Source: Lysobacteraceae bacterium (GTDB taxonomy: Bacteria; Pseudomonadota; Gammaproteobacteria; Steroidobacterales; Steroidobacteraceae). From it: a stretch of DNA of 8,111 nt. The stretch is from contig JAAYXG010000671.1 of assembly GCA_012516015.1 (NCBI GenBank), forward strand, positions 1 through 8,111. Direction: 5' to 3'. This document shows positions 1-6,534 of this stretch, one piece after another; within the stretch, counting starts at the first letter, position 1; each line of letters begins with the position of its first letter. The notes below the pieces were generated by a model. It did not search any database. It had not been told where the DNA came from and was given only the letters and a program-made list of their open reading frames with translations. Both the position numbers and the translations under genes were made by a program.

Positions 1-1626
1 GAAGCGCAGCACAGTGCGAATGACGGGCCGGTACAGCCAGACGAGCACACGGTTCACCGGATTGCGCGCCTCGGGCAGGATGCGCCCGCGCACGAAGAAG
101 AGCATCAACACGGGAACGAGCGTCACCGACAGCAGCGCGGCGCCCGCCATCGCGAAGGTCTTGGTGAAGGCGAGCGGCGAGAACATCCGTCCTTCCTGTC
201 CTTCAAGCGTGAAAACCGGAAGGAACGAGACGGTGATGATGAGCAGCGAGAAGAAGAGTGCCGGCCCGACTTCCTTGCACGCGCGCACGATCGCCGCCGC
301 GCGCTCGGCCTGGGAGGCACCGGGCGGCACGTGCTCGAGACGCTTGTGTGCGTTCTCGATCATTACGATGGCCGCATCGACCATCGCACCGATCGCGATC
401 GCGATGCCGCCCAGGCTCATGATGTTCGACCCCAACCCGAGCGCTCGCATCGCGATGAACGCGACCAGGATGCCGAGCGGCAGCGTGACGATCGCCACCA
501 GTGCGCTGCGTACGTGCAGCAGGAACACGATGCACACCAGCGCGACGATCAGGCTTTCCTCGAGCAGCGTCCACTTCAGGTTGTCGATCGCACGCTCGAT
601 CAGCGTCGAGCGGTCGTAGACCGGCACGATCTCAGCGCCGGGTGGCAGGCCCGGAGCGATTTCGGCGATCTTCGCCTTCACGTTGGCGATCACATCGAGC
701 GCGTTCTGGCCGAAGCGGGCCATCACGATGCCCGAGGCCACTTCGCCTTCGCCGTTCAGCTCGGCGATGCCGCGCCGCTCGGCCGGCACCAGCTCCACGC
801 GCGCCACGTCGGCGATGCGCACGGCAACGCCGCGCTCGCTCTTGAGCACGATGCCGGCGATGTCGTCGACGCTGCGCAGGTAGCCGCGCCCGCGCACCAT
901 GTACTCCTTCTCGGCCAACTCGATGACGCGCCCACCGACATCACGGTTCGACGTGCGGATCGCCTTCGTGACCTCGTCGATCGGGATGCCGTAGCCGGCC
1001 AGCCGCTGCGGGTCGACGACGACCTGGTATTCGCGCACGAAGCCGCCCAGGCTCGCCACCTCGGCCACGCCCGCGGCTTTGGTGAGCTGGTACCGCACGT
1101 ACCAGTCCTGCAGGCTGCGCGTCTCGGCGAGCGACATGTCGCGCCCGAGCAGCGCGTACTGGTAGACCCAGCCGACGCCGGTCGCGTCGGGTCCGATCTG
1201 CGGTGCCACTCCCTGCGGCAACCGTCCGGCTGCTGTGCTCAGGTACTCGAGCACGCGCGAGCGCGCCCAGTAGATGTCGGTGCCGTCCTCGAAAATCACG
1301 TAGATGTACGAGGCGCCGAACATCGAGAAGCCGCGTACGACCTTCGCGCGCGGCACGGCGAGCATCGCCGTGGTCAGCGGATAGGTCACCTGGTCTTCGA
1401 CGACCTGCGGGGCCTGGCCCGCATAGTCGGTGTAGACGATGACCTGCACGTCGGAGAGGTCGGGCAGCGCATCGACGGGCGTGTGCCGTACCGCATAGAC
1501 GCCCACGCCCACGAGGAACAGCGTTGCCAGCAGCACGAGAAAGACGTTGCGTGCCGACCATTCGATAATCCGACCCAGCACGCCCGAGTGGTCGCTGGCC
1601 GAGCCTTCGTCGCGTCTCGCAGTCAT
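1..1626 (-). CDS. cusA: CusA/SilA-type RND copper/silver efflux pump, N-terminal half (cut by window edge)
   Basis: This is the inner-membrane proton-driven pump of the heavy-metal RND (HME-RND) family, which exports Cu(I)/Ag(I) with CusB and CusC. 542 residues are visible; E. coli CusA has about 1047, so roughly half lies outside the window. Seen: TM1 at about residues 28-46, a periplasmic porter region at about 50-350 with the CusA-like stretch [20 protein letters not shown] (101-120), TM2 at about 355-372, TM3 376-395, and TM4 with [16 protein letters not shown], which carries the proton-relay residues D417 and E424. EGQEGR (475-480) follows TM5. Methionines M403, M415, M422, M493 and M508 fall where I recall E. 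coli CusA having relay methionines 391, 403, 410, 486 and 501. The three-Met binding site (573/623/672 in E. coli) is beyond the window. The ATG start has AAGG 8 nt upstream and lies 1 nt after the cusB stop, so translation is probably coupled. Confidence 0.95.
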   Translation of the reverse strand, partial: MTARRDEGSASDHSGVLGRIIEWSARNVFLVLLATLFLVGVGVYAVRHTPVDALPDLSDVQVIVYTDYAGQAPQVVEDQVTYPLTTAMLAVPRAKVVRGFSMFGASYIYVIFEDGTDIYWARSRVLEYLSTAAGRLPQGVAPQIGPDATGVGWVYQYALLGRDMSLAETRSLQDWYVRYQLTKAAGVAEVASLGGFVREYQVVVDPQRLAGYGIPIDEVTKAIRTSNRDVGGRVIELAEKEYMVRGRGYLRSVDDIAGIVLKSERGVAVRIADVARVELVPAERRGIAELNGEGEVASGIVMARFGQNALDVIANVKAKIAEIAPGLPPGAEIVPVYDRSTLIERAIDNLKWTLLEESLIVALVCIVFLLHVRSALVAIVTLPLGILVAFIAMRALGLGSNIMSLGGIAIAIGAMVDAAIVMIENAHKRLEHVPPGASQAERAAAIVRACKEVGPALFFSLLIITVSFLPVFTLEGQEGRMFSPLAFTKTFAMAGAALLSVTLVPVLMLFFVRGRILPEARNPVNRVLVWLYRPVIRTVLRF

Positions 1627-1627
1627 C

Positions 1628-3262
1628 TCAATGGCCTTTGTGCCCTGTACCACCGGAAGCGGTGCCGGCGGGCAACCGCTCGATACGCGTGATCAGGAAC
1701 TCGCCTGGTTCACCCTGTCGGAACTCGAAGCGCGCGGCGGTCCCCGGCTGGATGCCGTCGACGAGCGCGGAGTCGGCGAGCGTGAAGTCCATCGTCATCG
1801 CCGGCCACTTCAGCGACGGGATTTCACCGTGCGTGACCGTCACGCTGCCGGAGGCTCGATCGATCGCGTCGATCGTCCCTTCCGCGCGATGCGTCGTGCC
1901 TGCGACGGGCGCTTCGCCGCCGGGTCGCGCATCGCTGCCCGCCTGCCCGGTGCCGCTGTCGACGAGGTTCGCGAGCGCGGCCCGGAGCTGACTCTCGGAA
2001 TCGATGAGGAAGTTGGCCGAGACGACGACCCGGTCGCCCGGCTTCACCCCTTCGAGCACCTCGACGGCGTCGATCCCGCGCTCGCCAAGCCGAACGGGGC
2101 GCGGCTGGAAGCGACCCTCGTCGAGCGCGAGCAGCACGACCTGCCGCTGGCCGTCGTCGATGACCGCCGTGGCCGGAACGGTCGTTCGCGGCGCGGAACC
2201 CCCGGTGTCGAGCTCGACCTGCGCGAACATTCCCGGTTGCAGGAGGCCCTCCCGGTTGTCGAGCTCGAGACGAACGGGCGTGCTGCGCGTCGTCGCGTTC
2301 AACGTGGGATAGCGGTAAGCGACCTTGGCTTCGAATCGTCGGCCGGGAAAGGCATCGAGCGTCAGGCGGGCCGGCTGGCCGACGCGCACACGCGCGAGAT
2401 CGCGTTCGTAGACGTCGGCGATGATCCAGACCCGGGAAAGATCGGCGATGCGGAACAGTGTTTCGCCCGCTTCGAACCGCGCTCCTTGGATCGCCGGCTT
2501 TTCCAGCACGATCCCGTTGGCGGGCGAATGAAAGGTCTGGCGCGGCGACGTCTGGTCGGCGACCTGCAGGTTGCGCAGTCGGCCGCGCGTGGCCTCCGCA
2601 AGCCGCCGGGCCGATTCGTTCGCGATCGCGTCGTTGCCTTCGCTGTCGCGCGCCAGGCGCTCGGCGATGCGCAGCTCTTCGCCGGCCGATTGCAGTTCCG
2701 GGCTGTACGTGGTGAAGAGCGCCTGTCCCTTGCGCACCTTGTCGCCGACGGCGCTCACGTGCAGGCGTTCGATCCACCCTTCGAAGCGCGGTGCCACGAC
2801 CACCTGCGCGCGCTCGTCCACCTCGACGCGGCCGCTTGCGCGCACCATCGCCTCGAGCGGGCGCTCCTCGACCAGCGCGGTGCGCACGCCGAGCGTCTGG
2901 ACGCGCGCCGGGCTCACGACGACGACGCCGACGTCGCCGGGATTGTCGTCCGCGTACACCGGGATGTAGTCCATCCCCATCGAGTCTTTTTTCGGCACGG
3001 GCGACGTGTCGGGTAACCCCATCGGGTTGCGGTAGTAGAGGATTTGGCGCTCGCTGGCGGGGGTGGCGCCGCCGGACGTCGTCGTGGGATCGGTTGCGGG
3101 GCCATTTGAGGGAGCGGCCGTCGAGCGGGCCGATTCCGCGCTGTGCTGCGCGACGCTCGATACGGCAGCGGGAATAAGAACCTTCCCACTGCCCATCCAG
3201 TAGCCGGCTCCCAGGGCCAGCGCGAATGCCGTGGCGAACGCCACGGTCCGGGTCGGAGTCAT
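1628..3262 (-). CDS. cusB: CusB/SilB-type periplasmic adaptor with HMBD and C-terminal CusF domain
   Basis: This is the 544-residue membrane-fusion protein linking the CusA pump to the CusC channel; family members also take metal from CusF. Domains in order: an N-terminal signal/anchor helix (about 6-24); a Ser/Thr/Ala/Pro-rich linker; a heavy-metal-binding domain at about 75-103 with YYRNPMG and [13 protein letters not shown], whose likely ligands are M81, M95 and M97; barrel-sandwich and alpha-hairpin region (about 135-270); beta-barrel (about 275-355); membrane-proximal domain to about 420. After a Gly/Pro-rich linker comes a CusF-like OB fold (456-531) with H478, W486, M489 and M491 in KWPAMTMDF, the full CusF ligand set. 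E. coli CusB is about 407 residues and lacks this tail. From memory, SilB of Cupriavidus metallidurans has the same fusion. The ATG overlaps the cusC stop by 4 nt (ATGA) and has GGGAG 7 nt upstream. silB is an equally good name. Confidence 0.95.
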   Translation of the reverse strand: MTPTRTVAFATAFALALGAGYWMGSGKVLIPAAVSSVAQHSAESARSTAAPSNGPATDPTTTSGGATPASERQILYYRNPMGLPDTSPVPKKDSMGMDYIPVYADDNPGDVGVVVVSPARVQTLGVRTALVEERPLEAMVRASGRVEVDERAQVVVAPRFEGWIERLHVSAVGDKVRKGQALFTTYSPELQSAGEELRIAERLARDSEGNDAIANESARRLAEATRGRLRNLQVADQTSPRQTFHSPANGIVLEKPAIQGARFEAGETLFRIADLSRVWIIADVYERDLARVRVGQPARLTLDAFPGRRFEAKVAYRYPTLNATTRSTPVRLELDNREGLLQPGMFAQVELDTGGSAPRTTVPATAVIDDGQRQVVLLALDEGRFQPRPVRLGERGIDAVEVLEGVKPGDRVVVSANFLIDSESQLRAALANLVDSGTGQAGSDARPGGEAPVAGTTHRAEGTIDAIDRASGSVTVTHGEIPSLKWPAMTMDFTLADSALVDGIQPGTAARFEFRQGEPGEFLITRIERLPAGTASGGTGHKGH

Positions 3263-4587
3263 TTCGGTGCTCCCGTGATTCTTTCGATCTCGACCAGCGC
3301 CAGCCGCGCTTCCTGCTCCGCCTGCAGTGCCCGTGTGCGGATGTCGATGAGTTGGCGCTCGGCCTCGATCACGCTGTCGAAATCGACCTTGCCGTTTGCC
3401 AGTGCCGCGCGAGCCGCATCTCGGGTGGCAATCGCCTGCGGCAGCAGCGTTCGCTCGAGCAGTCGCAGGCTGCCTCGATTCGACGCGAACGCCGACCAGA
3501 GTCGACCGAGCTCACCGCTGGCACGAGCCTGGGCGTCGGCGCGTCGCGCCTCGGCAGCGGTGATCATGTATTCCGCCTCGCGCTCCCTGGCGCGGCGGCT
3601 CGCCTGCTGCAACGGAACCATCACTTCGAACATCAGCGCCCACGAGCTCTTGCCTTCATAGGGACGGTCGTTCCTCAGCCCGACGCTGAAGTCCGGCAGG
3701 CGATCCTGGTACGTACGCTCTCGCTCGGCTCGCGCGACCTCGATCCCCGAAGTGCTCGTCTGAACTTCCGGGTTGCGAGTGCGCGCTGCATCGAAGAGCG
3801 CCGCTGCGTCGAGCCGTTCGGGCAGGGGCGGCGGTTCGGACGGTGCGGCGAGAGGCGCTTGCGGCGGGCGCGCAAGCAGCCCGTTCAGTGCCGCGGCCAG
3901 CCCCTTGCTGCGCTGTTCGGCCTCGAGCAACGCGACGCGCTGCGCAGTGATTTCGCGTTGCGTGCGCAGCACCGCCTGTTGCGGCACCAGCCCCAGCTCG
4001 AATCGCTTCAGGCTGAACTCTTCGAGCCGTTGCAGCAGCGTGAGCCCCTGCCGGCTCAGCGCTAGGTCGCGGCCGGCCACGTAGTAGCGCAGCCAGGCGG
4101 CTTCGATTCGCGCAACGAGATCGGTCCACGTTGCATCGCGTGTCGCTGCGGCTTGCCCGGCTCGCGCCTGCGCGGCGCGCGACGCGAGTTCGCGCTTTCC
4201 CCATCCGGGCAGCGGCTGCGAGATCTGGTAACGGGTTTCGCCTACTTGCCCGGGAACGAGCGAAGCCGAGCGGTTGCGCATTGCGTTGCCGAAGTCCATC
4301 AGCTCGACCCCGACGGTCGGGTCCGGAAGCGCGCCGGCGGGCACAACCCGCTCGAGGGCGGCCGCGGCCTCGGCGCGCTCGGCAGCGAAGGCAGGGTGAT
4401 TGCGGCGCGCGTATTCGATTAGCTCGTCGACGTTCGCTCCAAGCACCGGTTCGGCCGACGCCGGCGCGTCGGGTGCGTTATCGTTGGCAAATGCGAAAGC
4501 GCTGAAGAAGGCGAACACGAGCGCGGCGAGCGTCGGGGCGCCCCGACGGCGCCGGTGCTGCCCAAGTGTCGAAGACGGAAAGCGCAT
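3259..4587 (-). CDS. cusC: CusC-like outer-membrane efflux channel (TolC/OEP family)
   Basis: This is the outer-membrane exit duct of the tripartite efflux complex. The 442-residue length fits the family (about 440-470). Seen: an Arg-rich n-region (HRRRRG) and hydrophobic core ending in FAFA, giving likely signal-peptidase I cleavage after residue 34. Two OEP repeats follow, about 52-236 and 258-438, each starting with an ALFDAARTRNPEV-type motif (second copy 263-275; weaker first copy LIEYARRNHPAF, 56-67). Long Ala/Arg/Glu-rich helices have coiled-coil character, including the second repeat's RQLIDIRTRALQAEQE. No lipobox cysteine is present, whereas E. coli CusC is a lipoprotein. The ATG at 4587 is the first possible start after an in-frame stop, which is the cusF stop codon itself. 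No good Shine-Dalgarno precedes it, so it may depend on translation of cusF 42 nt upstream. The substrate is inferred from the operon; sequence alone supports only a metal RND outer-membrane factor. Confidence 0.92.
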   Translation of the reverse strand: MRFPSSTLGQHRRRRGAPTLAALVFAFFSAFAFANDNAPDAPASAEPVLGANVDELIEYARRNHPAFAAERAEAAAALERVVPAGALPDPTVGVELMDFGNAMRNRSASLVPGQVGETRYQISQPLPGWGKRELASRAAQARAGQAAATRDATWTDLVARIEAAWLRYYVAGRDLALSRQGLTLLQRLEEFSLKRFELGLVPQQAVLRTQREITAQRVALLEAEQRSKGLAAALNGLLARPPQAPLAAPSEPPPLPERLDAAALFDAARTRNPEVQTSTSGIEVARAERERTYQDRLPDFSVGLRNDRPYEGKSSWALMFEVMVPLQQASRRAREREAEYMITAAEARRADAQARASGELGRLWSAFASNRGSLRLLERTLLPQAIATRDAARAALANGKVDFDSVIEAERQLIDIRTRALQAEQEARLALVEIERITGAPK

Positions 4588-4629
4588 GACGTGTGGGCGC
4601 GAAGGCGGTCTCTTGTCGGTGCAATAGGG

Positions 4630-4980
4630 TCAGCGAACGACTTCGAGACCGATGACGACCAGCTCTCCGCCTACCTGCGCGGGCACGAAGCGGATCTTGT
4701 CGCCGACTTTCACGATTTCCAGCATCGCGCGTTCGGCAACGCGGAACGCCATCGTCATCGAGGGCATTCCGAGCCCTTCGAGCGGTCCGTGTGCGATGGT
4801 GAGCTTGCCCGTCGTGGTGTCGACTTTCCGCACCGTTCCGTCGGCCTGCCTCGCCGAGTCCGAGCTCGTCGGTGCGGCGTGCCCGGAGTCGTGATGATGC
4901 GTTTGCGCCAGTGCCGCGCTGCCAAAAGGAAGACCCAGCAGAACGGCGAGAGCCGTCGATCGAAGGATGCGGTCGTTCAT
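4630..4980 (-). CDS. cusF: CusF-family periplasmic Cu(I)/Ag(I)-binding protein, Trp-to-Met variant
   Basis: This small periplasmic metallochaperone would deliver monovalent copper or silver to the CusBA pump. It has 116 residues: a signal peptide (MNDRILRSTA start, LAVLLGL core, ALA cleavage after residue 25), a His-rich mature N-terminus (QTHHHDSGH) and a CusF OB-fold domain at about 46-116. Ligand positions match CusF H36, M47 and M49 as H64, M75 and M77 in MPSMTMAF. The position of CusF W44, whose ring caps Cu(I), holds M72 instead (GMPSMTM). I chose the ATG at 4980: a TTG at 5001 is in frame but would put MDWKPRI before a normal signal-peptide start, and GGAAACC precedes the ATG at 8-14 nt. 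It is first in the minus-strand efflux operon, 42 nt before cusC, with a candidate metal-responsive operator 75 nt upstream. Confidence 0.9.
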   Translation of the reverse strand: MNDRILRSTALAVLLGLPFGSAALAQTHHHDSGHAAPTSSDSARQADGTVRKVDTTTGKLTIAHGPLEGLGMPSMTMAFRVAERAMLEIVKVGDKIRFVPAQVGGELVVIGLEVVR

Positions 4981-5036
4981 GATTCGTGGTTTCCAGTCCA
5001 ATGGGATCGGTGTGCGCAGGATGGCGGACGACGGTG

Positions 5037-5050
5037 GTCAGTGCGCTGAC
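5037..5050. repeat. Inverted repeat in the cusF/methyltransferase divergent region
   Basis: GTCAG-TGCG-CTGAC is a perfect 5-bp inverted repeat with a 4-nt centre, 6 bp from the TGTAAT-type operator. It could be a second protein site or part of the promoter spacer on the cusF side. It is short, so chance is a real possibility. No T-tract follows on either strand, so it is not a terminator. Confidence 0.3.
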
Positions 5051-5055
5051 TGGAT

Positions 5056-5073
5056 GATTACGTTCGTGTAATC
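5056..5073. promoter_or_regulatory. Candidate CopR/CusR-type operator, box 1 (perfect palindromic arms)
   Basis: GATTAC-GTTCGT-GTAATC has perfect 6-bp inverted arms. Its inner 16 bp (ATTAC-GTTCG-TGTAAT, 5057-5072) matches the two boxes before the ATPase in the form ATKAS-N5-TGTAAT. The box sits 75 nt upstream of the cusF ATG, a normal place for an activator. On the other side it touches the Shine-Dalgarno of the methyltransferase. It resembles the copper-responsive response-regulator boxes I recall (T-N-A-C, spacer, TGTAAT), but the assignment to a particular regulator is inferred. Confidence 0.6.
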
Positions 5074-5078
5074 GGAGA
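5074..5078 (+). promoter_or_regulatory. Ribosome binding site of the methyltransferase, abutting operator box 1
   Basis: GGAGA lies 6 nt before the ATG at 5085 and fixes that start. It begins on the base right after the palindromic operator, so a protein on the box would sit against the translation start region of this gene. Confidence 0.7.
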
Positions 5079-5084
5079 ACGGCA

Positions 5085-5906
5085 ATGATCGATCGAAGTG
5101 AGCTGACGCCAGCTCAGGTATACGACGAATATCTCGGGCCCACGATCGCTGATCCGTGGACGCAGGTGGTGCTGGGGCATGCAGCGCTGCGCAGCGCGGA
5201 GCGTGTGCTGGACGTTGCATCTGGCACTGGCAGCGTCGCCCGGCAGGCGGCCGCTCGGGTAGGGCGCTCGGGGAAGGTCGTGGCCGTGGACATCAACGAG
5301 GACATGCTCGCTGTCGGCAGCAAGCTTGCACTGCCCGCGCAGGCGGCGCGCATCGATTGGCGGCAAGGTGATGCTGCGCGGTTGGATATGGCGGACCGGA
5401 GTTTCGATGTCGTTTTGTGCCAGCAAGGGTTGCAGTTCTTCCGCGATCGAAGCGCCGCCGCTCGGGAGATGCGCCGAGTGCTGGTCGAGCGGGGTCGCGC
5501 GGTGATCAGCGTGTGGCAGTCGCTCGAGCAACATCCGCTGTACGCGGCGCTCTTCGAAGCGACGGCGCGCCAACTCGGTGCGTCCGTTTCGGATCTGGAC
5601 CTCTCCTTTTCCTTGCCCGACTCGGAGACCTTGCGGGAACTGCTCGTTTCGGCGGGATTCTCGGAGGTCGAGACCGTCCCGCATACGCTTACCGTGCGCC
5701 TGCCGGAGCCCGAGCGCTTCGTGCAGCTCACGACAACGGGGGCGGCCACCTCCATCCCCGCGTTTGCACGGCTCGACGAAGGGGCGCGAAAACGATTGGT
5801 CGAGGCGATCGGCGACGACCTGCGGGCCGTCACAAGGGGTTTCAGCGAAGACGGGTTTCTCGTCTTCCCCATGCACTCGAACATCGCGGTGGCGCGCGTG
5901 AAGTGA
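5085..5906 (+). CDS. Class I SAM-dependent methyltransferase (Methyltransf_11/UbiE-like), substrate unknown
   Basis: This is a 273-residue cytoplasmic protein with a Rossmann-type methyltransferase fold. Seen: the N-terminal element YDEYLGPTIADPWTQ (13-27); SAM motif I VLDVASGTGSVA (41-52); the acidic end of strand 2 at VAVDINEDML (66-75), where D69 would bind the SAM ribose; GDAARLDM (95-102); motif IV SFDVVLCQQGLQFF (106-119); and REMRRVLVERGRAVISVW (127-144). The C-terminal third (about 175-273) would shape the substrate pocket. The family acts on small molecules, quinone precursors and others; nothing visible identifies the substrate. It is not a convincing arsenite methyltransferase: it has one cysteine (C112) and lacks the conserved ArsM cysteine set. 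It is transcribed divergently from cusF and its promoter must lie in the same 104-bp gap or inside cusF. Its role in metal resistance is unproven and it may be a passenger gene. Confidence 0.88.
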   Translation: MIDRSELTPAQVYDEYLGPTIADPWTQVVLGHAALRSAERVLDVASGTGSVARQAAARVGRSGKVVAVDINEDMLAVGSKLALPAQAARIDWRQGDAARLDMADRSFDVVLCQQGLQFFRDRSAAAREMRRVLVERGRAVISVWQSLEQHPLYAALFEATARQLGASVSDLDLSFSLPDSETLRELLVSAGFSEVETVPHTLTVRLPEPERFVQLTTTGAATSIPAFARLDEGARKRLVEAIGDDLRAVTRGFSEDGFLVFPMHSNIAVARVK

Positions 5907-5938
5907 CGCATTGCGTGCAGCGACGAGCTGAACAGGAG

Positions 5939-5966
5939 GCGCCAGATGCGGATCGTCCGTTGGCGC
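5939..5966. terminator. Possible bidirectional hairpin between convergent genes
   Basis: The 80-nt gap between the methyltransferase stop and the stop of the small minus-strand gene holds a two-tier hairpin: outer arms GCGCCA (5939-5944) and TGGCGC (5961-5966), inner arms CGGA (5949-5952) and TCCG (5956-5959) around TCG. The place between two convergent genes fits a shared terminator. There is no T-run on either strand, so it is not a classic intrinsic terminator. Confidence 0.35.
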
Positions 5967-5986
5967 ACTCGATGTTGGCGCGCCGA

Positions 5987-6310
5987 TCAGCCCGCGCCGC
6001 CTGTGGATCCTGCAGCACTTGGGGCGGCCGGAATTCGCGCACTCTCACAATTGCGTAGTTGCTCCTCGTATCGCTGTTTGCGCCGTTCGTTCAGATAGGG
6101 CGTCGTATGCGCGCGGGGGCCGTGATCCAGCGGCAGTACGAGCCTGTCCGGGGGGCAACCGGCTGCATCTTTCGAGTCGGAGCCCGAGCGTTGAGCTTCT
6201 GCCTGGCGTGCGCTGCGCGCCTTCTCGATGAGCCAGAAATCGGGCCCCGCGAAGACGGGAAGTGAGAGGCTCGCTACGAGCGCTGCGGTAACGGTTTTCA
6301 CGAATGACAC
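5987..6310 (-). CDS. Small secreted protein of unknown function, copper-island neighbour
   Basis: I do not recognise this 107-residue protein. Seen: a signal peptide (SFVKTVTAALVASLSLPVFA, cleavage probably after residue 21), then a charged helix-like part GPDFWLIEKARSARQAEA, a mature domain with two cysteines (C52 in GCPPD, C88 in LRNCES) that could form a disulfide in the periplasm, a middle motif LVLPLDHGPRAHTTPYLN (57-74), a basic/acidic helix ERRKQRYEEQL, and a low-complexity Ala/Pro/Gly/Ser tail. The start is set by GGAGGA 9 nt before a GTG at 6310; an ATG at 6346 in frame would place that Shine-Dalgarno inside the gene. It faces away from the ATPase across a region with two copies of the shared operator motif, suggesting metal-induced expression. 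Copper islands often carry small secreted proteins of unclear role, but I see no diagnostic match to a named one. Confidence 0.7.
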   Translation of the reverse strand: MSFVKTVTAALVASLSLPVFAGPDFWLIEKARSARQAEAQRSGSDSKDAAGCPPDRLVLPLDHGPRAHTTPYLNERRKQRYEEQLRNCESARIPAAPSAAGSTGGAG

Positions 6311-6319
6311 GATTCGACT

Positions 6320-6325
6320 TCCTCC
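6320..6325 (-). promoter_or_regulatory. Shine-Dalgarno that sets the GTG start of the small secreted protein
   Basis: On the minus strand this reads GGAGGA, 9 nt before the GTG at 6310. It supports the 107-residue form, in which the signal peptide begins at once with SFVKTV, over the longer ATG form starting at 6346. Confidence 0.65.
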
Positions 6326-6414
6326 GGATTGACCGCTCACGCGCACACCACGTGCAGCGCCATGCGGTTGCAGCGATCGTGCCTTTCCGCCGATGACGCG
6401 ACGGCGACCGGAGG

Positions 6415-6430
6415 ATGAGGATCGTGTAAT
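6415..6430. promoter_or_regulatory. Candidate CopR/CusR-type operator, box 2
   Basis: ATGAG-GATCG-TGTAAT matches box 1 and box 3 in the TGTAAT half, the ATKA half and the spacing. It is the weaker copy: the left arm is degenerate and it is less palindromic. It lies 104 nt upstream of the GTG of the small minus-strand gene and 36 bp from box 3 (same edge to same edge). It could serve the small gene, or act with box 3 on the ATPase promoter. Confidence 0.5.
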
Positions 6431-6450
6431 GCGCGCGGGGTCTCTTGAAG

Positions 6451-6466
6451 ATGACCGGAATGTAAT
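6451..6466. promoter_or_regulatory. Candidate CopR/CusR-type operator, box 3, ATPase promoter
   Basis: ATGAC-CGGAA-TGTAAT has the same layout as box 1. It ends 68 nt before the ATPase ATG, close to the 75 nt between box 1 and the cusF ATG, which is what one expects if one activator drives both promoters. A TATTCA element follows 21 bp downstream. Confidence 0.6.
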
Positions 6467-6487
6467 CGCTGCGTAAGGATGGGGTTC

Positions 6488-6493
6488 TATTCA
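6488..6493 (+). promoter_or_regulatory. Putative -10 element of the ATPase promoter
   Basis: TATTCA matches the sigma-70 -10 consensus TATAAT at four of six positions and is among the most AT-rich hexamers of the region. No good -35 sits 17 bp upstream (6465-6470 reads ATCGCT, overlapping the end of box 3), as expected for an activator-dependent promoter. Confidence 0.45.
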
Positions 6494-6521
6494 GTCGCTA
6501 GCATCGAGGATTGAGCACGAA

Positions 6522-6527
6522 AAGGAG
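6522..6527 (+). promoter_or_regulatory. Shine-Dalgarno of the P-type ATPase
   Basis: AAGGAG lies 7 nt before the ATG at 6535. It decides the start, which places the whole His-rich tail inside the protein. The GTG at 6527, in another frame, overlaps the Shine-Dalgarno and is not credible. Confidence 0.8.
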
Positions 6528-6534
6528 TGACTTC

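Noticed and set aside
331..1692. 453-codon open frame on the plus strand opposite cusA
   Set aside because: Its translation is a low-quality His/Arg/Asp-rich sequence with no domain. The opposite strand encodes an unmistakable RND pump, and long antisense frames are expected in GC-rich coding DNA.
1547..3016. 489-codon open frame on the plus strand opposite cusB
   Set aside because: Same reasoning: Arg/Asp/His-biased shadow of cusB, without signal, fold motif or its own Shine-Dalgarno.
4981..5001. Extended cusF start at a TTG (7 residues longer)
   Set aside because: The extra residues put charged and aromatic residues before an already complete signal-peptide n-region, and the ATG at 4980 has the better placed purine-rich site.
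4993..5053. CCAGTC (4993-4998) and GACTGG (5048-5053) as an alternative leader structure that could hide the cusF ribosome site
   Set aside because: By analogy with the ATPase promoter the cusF transcript should start near 5022, so the distal arm would not be in the RNA. A riboswitch-like claim is not supported.
5085..5906. Methyltransferase as ArsM (arsenite methyltransferase)
   Set aside because: Only one cysteine is present and the conserved cysteine set of ArsM is absent; no ars genes are nearby.
5978..5985. GGCGCGCC palindrome
   Set aside because: An 8-bp palindrome in very GC-rich DNA close to a stop codon; most likely chance.
5946..6098. 50-codon plus-strand frame after the methyltransferase with an excellent AGGAGG 6 nt before its ATG
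   Set aside because: The peptide is Arg/Cys/Trp-rich with no recognisable feature and runs antisense into the small secreted protein gene. The Shine-Dalgarno overlaps the hairpin arm. It is worth remembering but cannot be supported by sequence alone.
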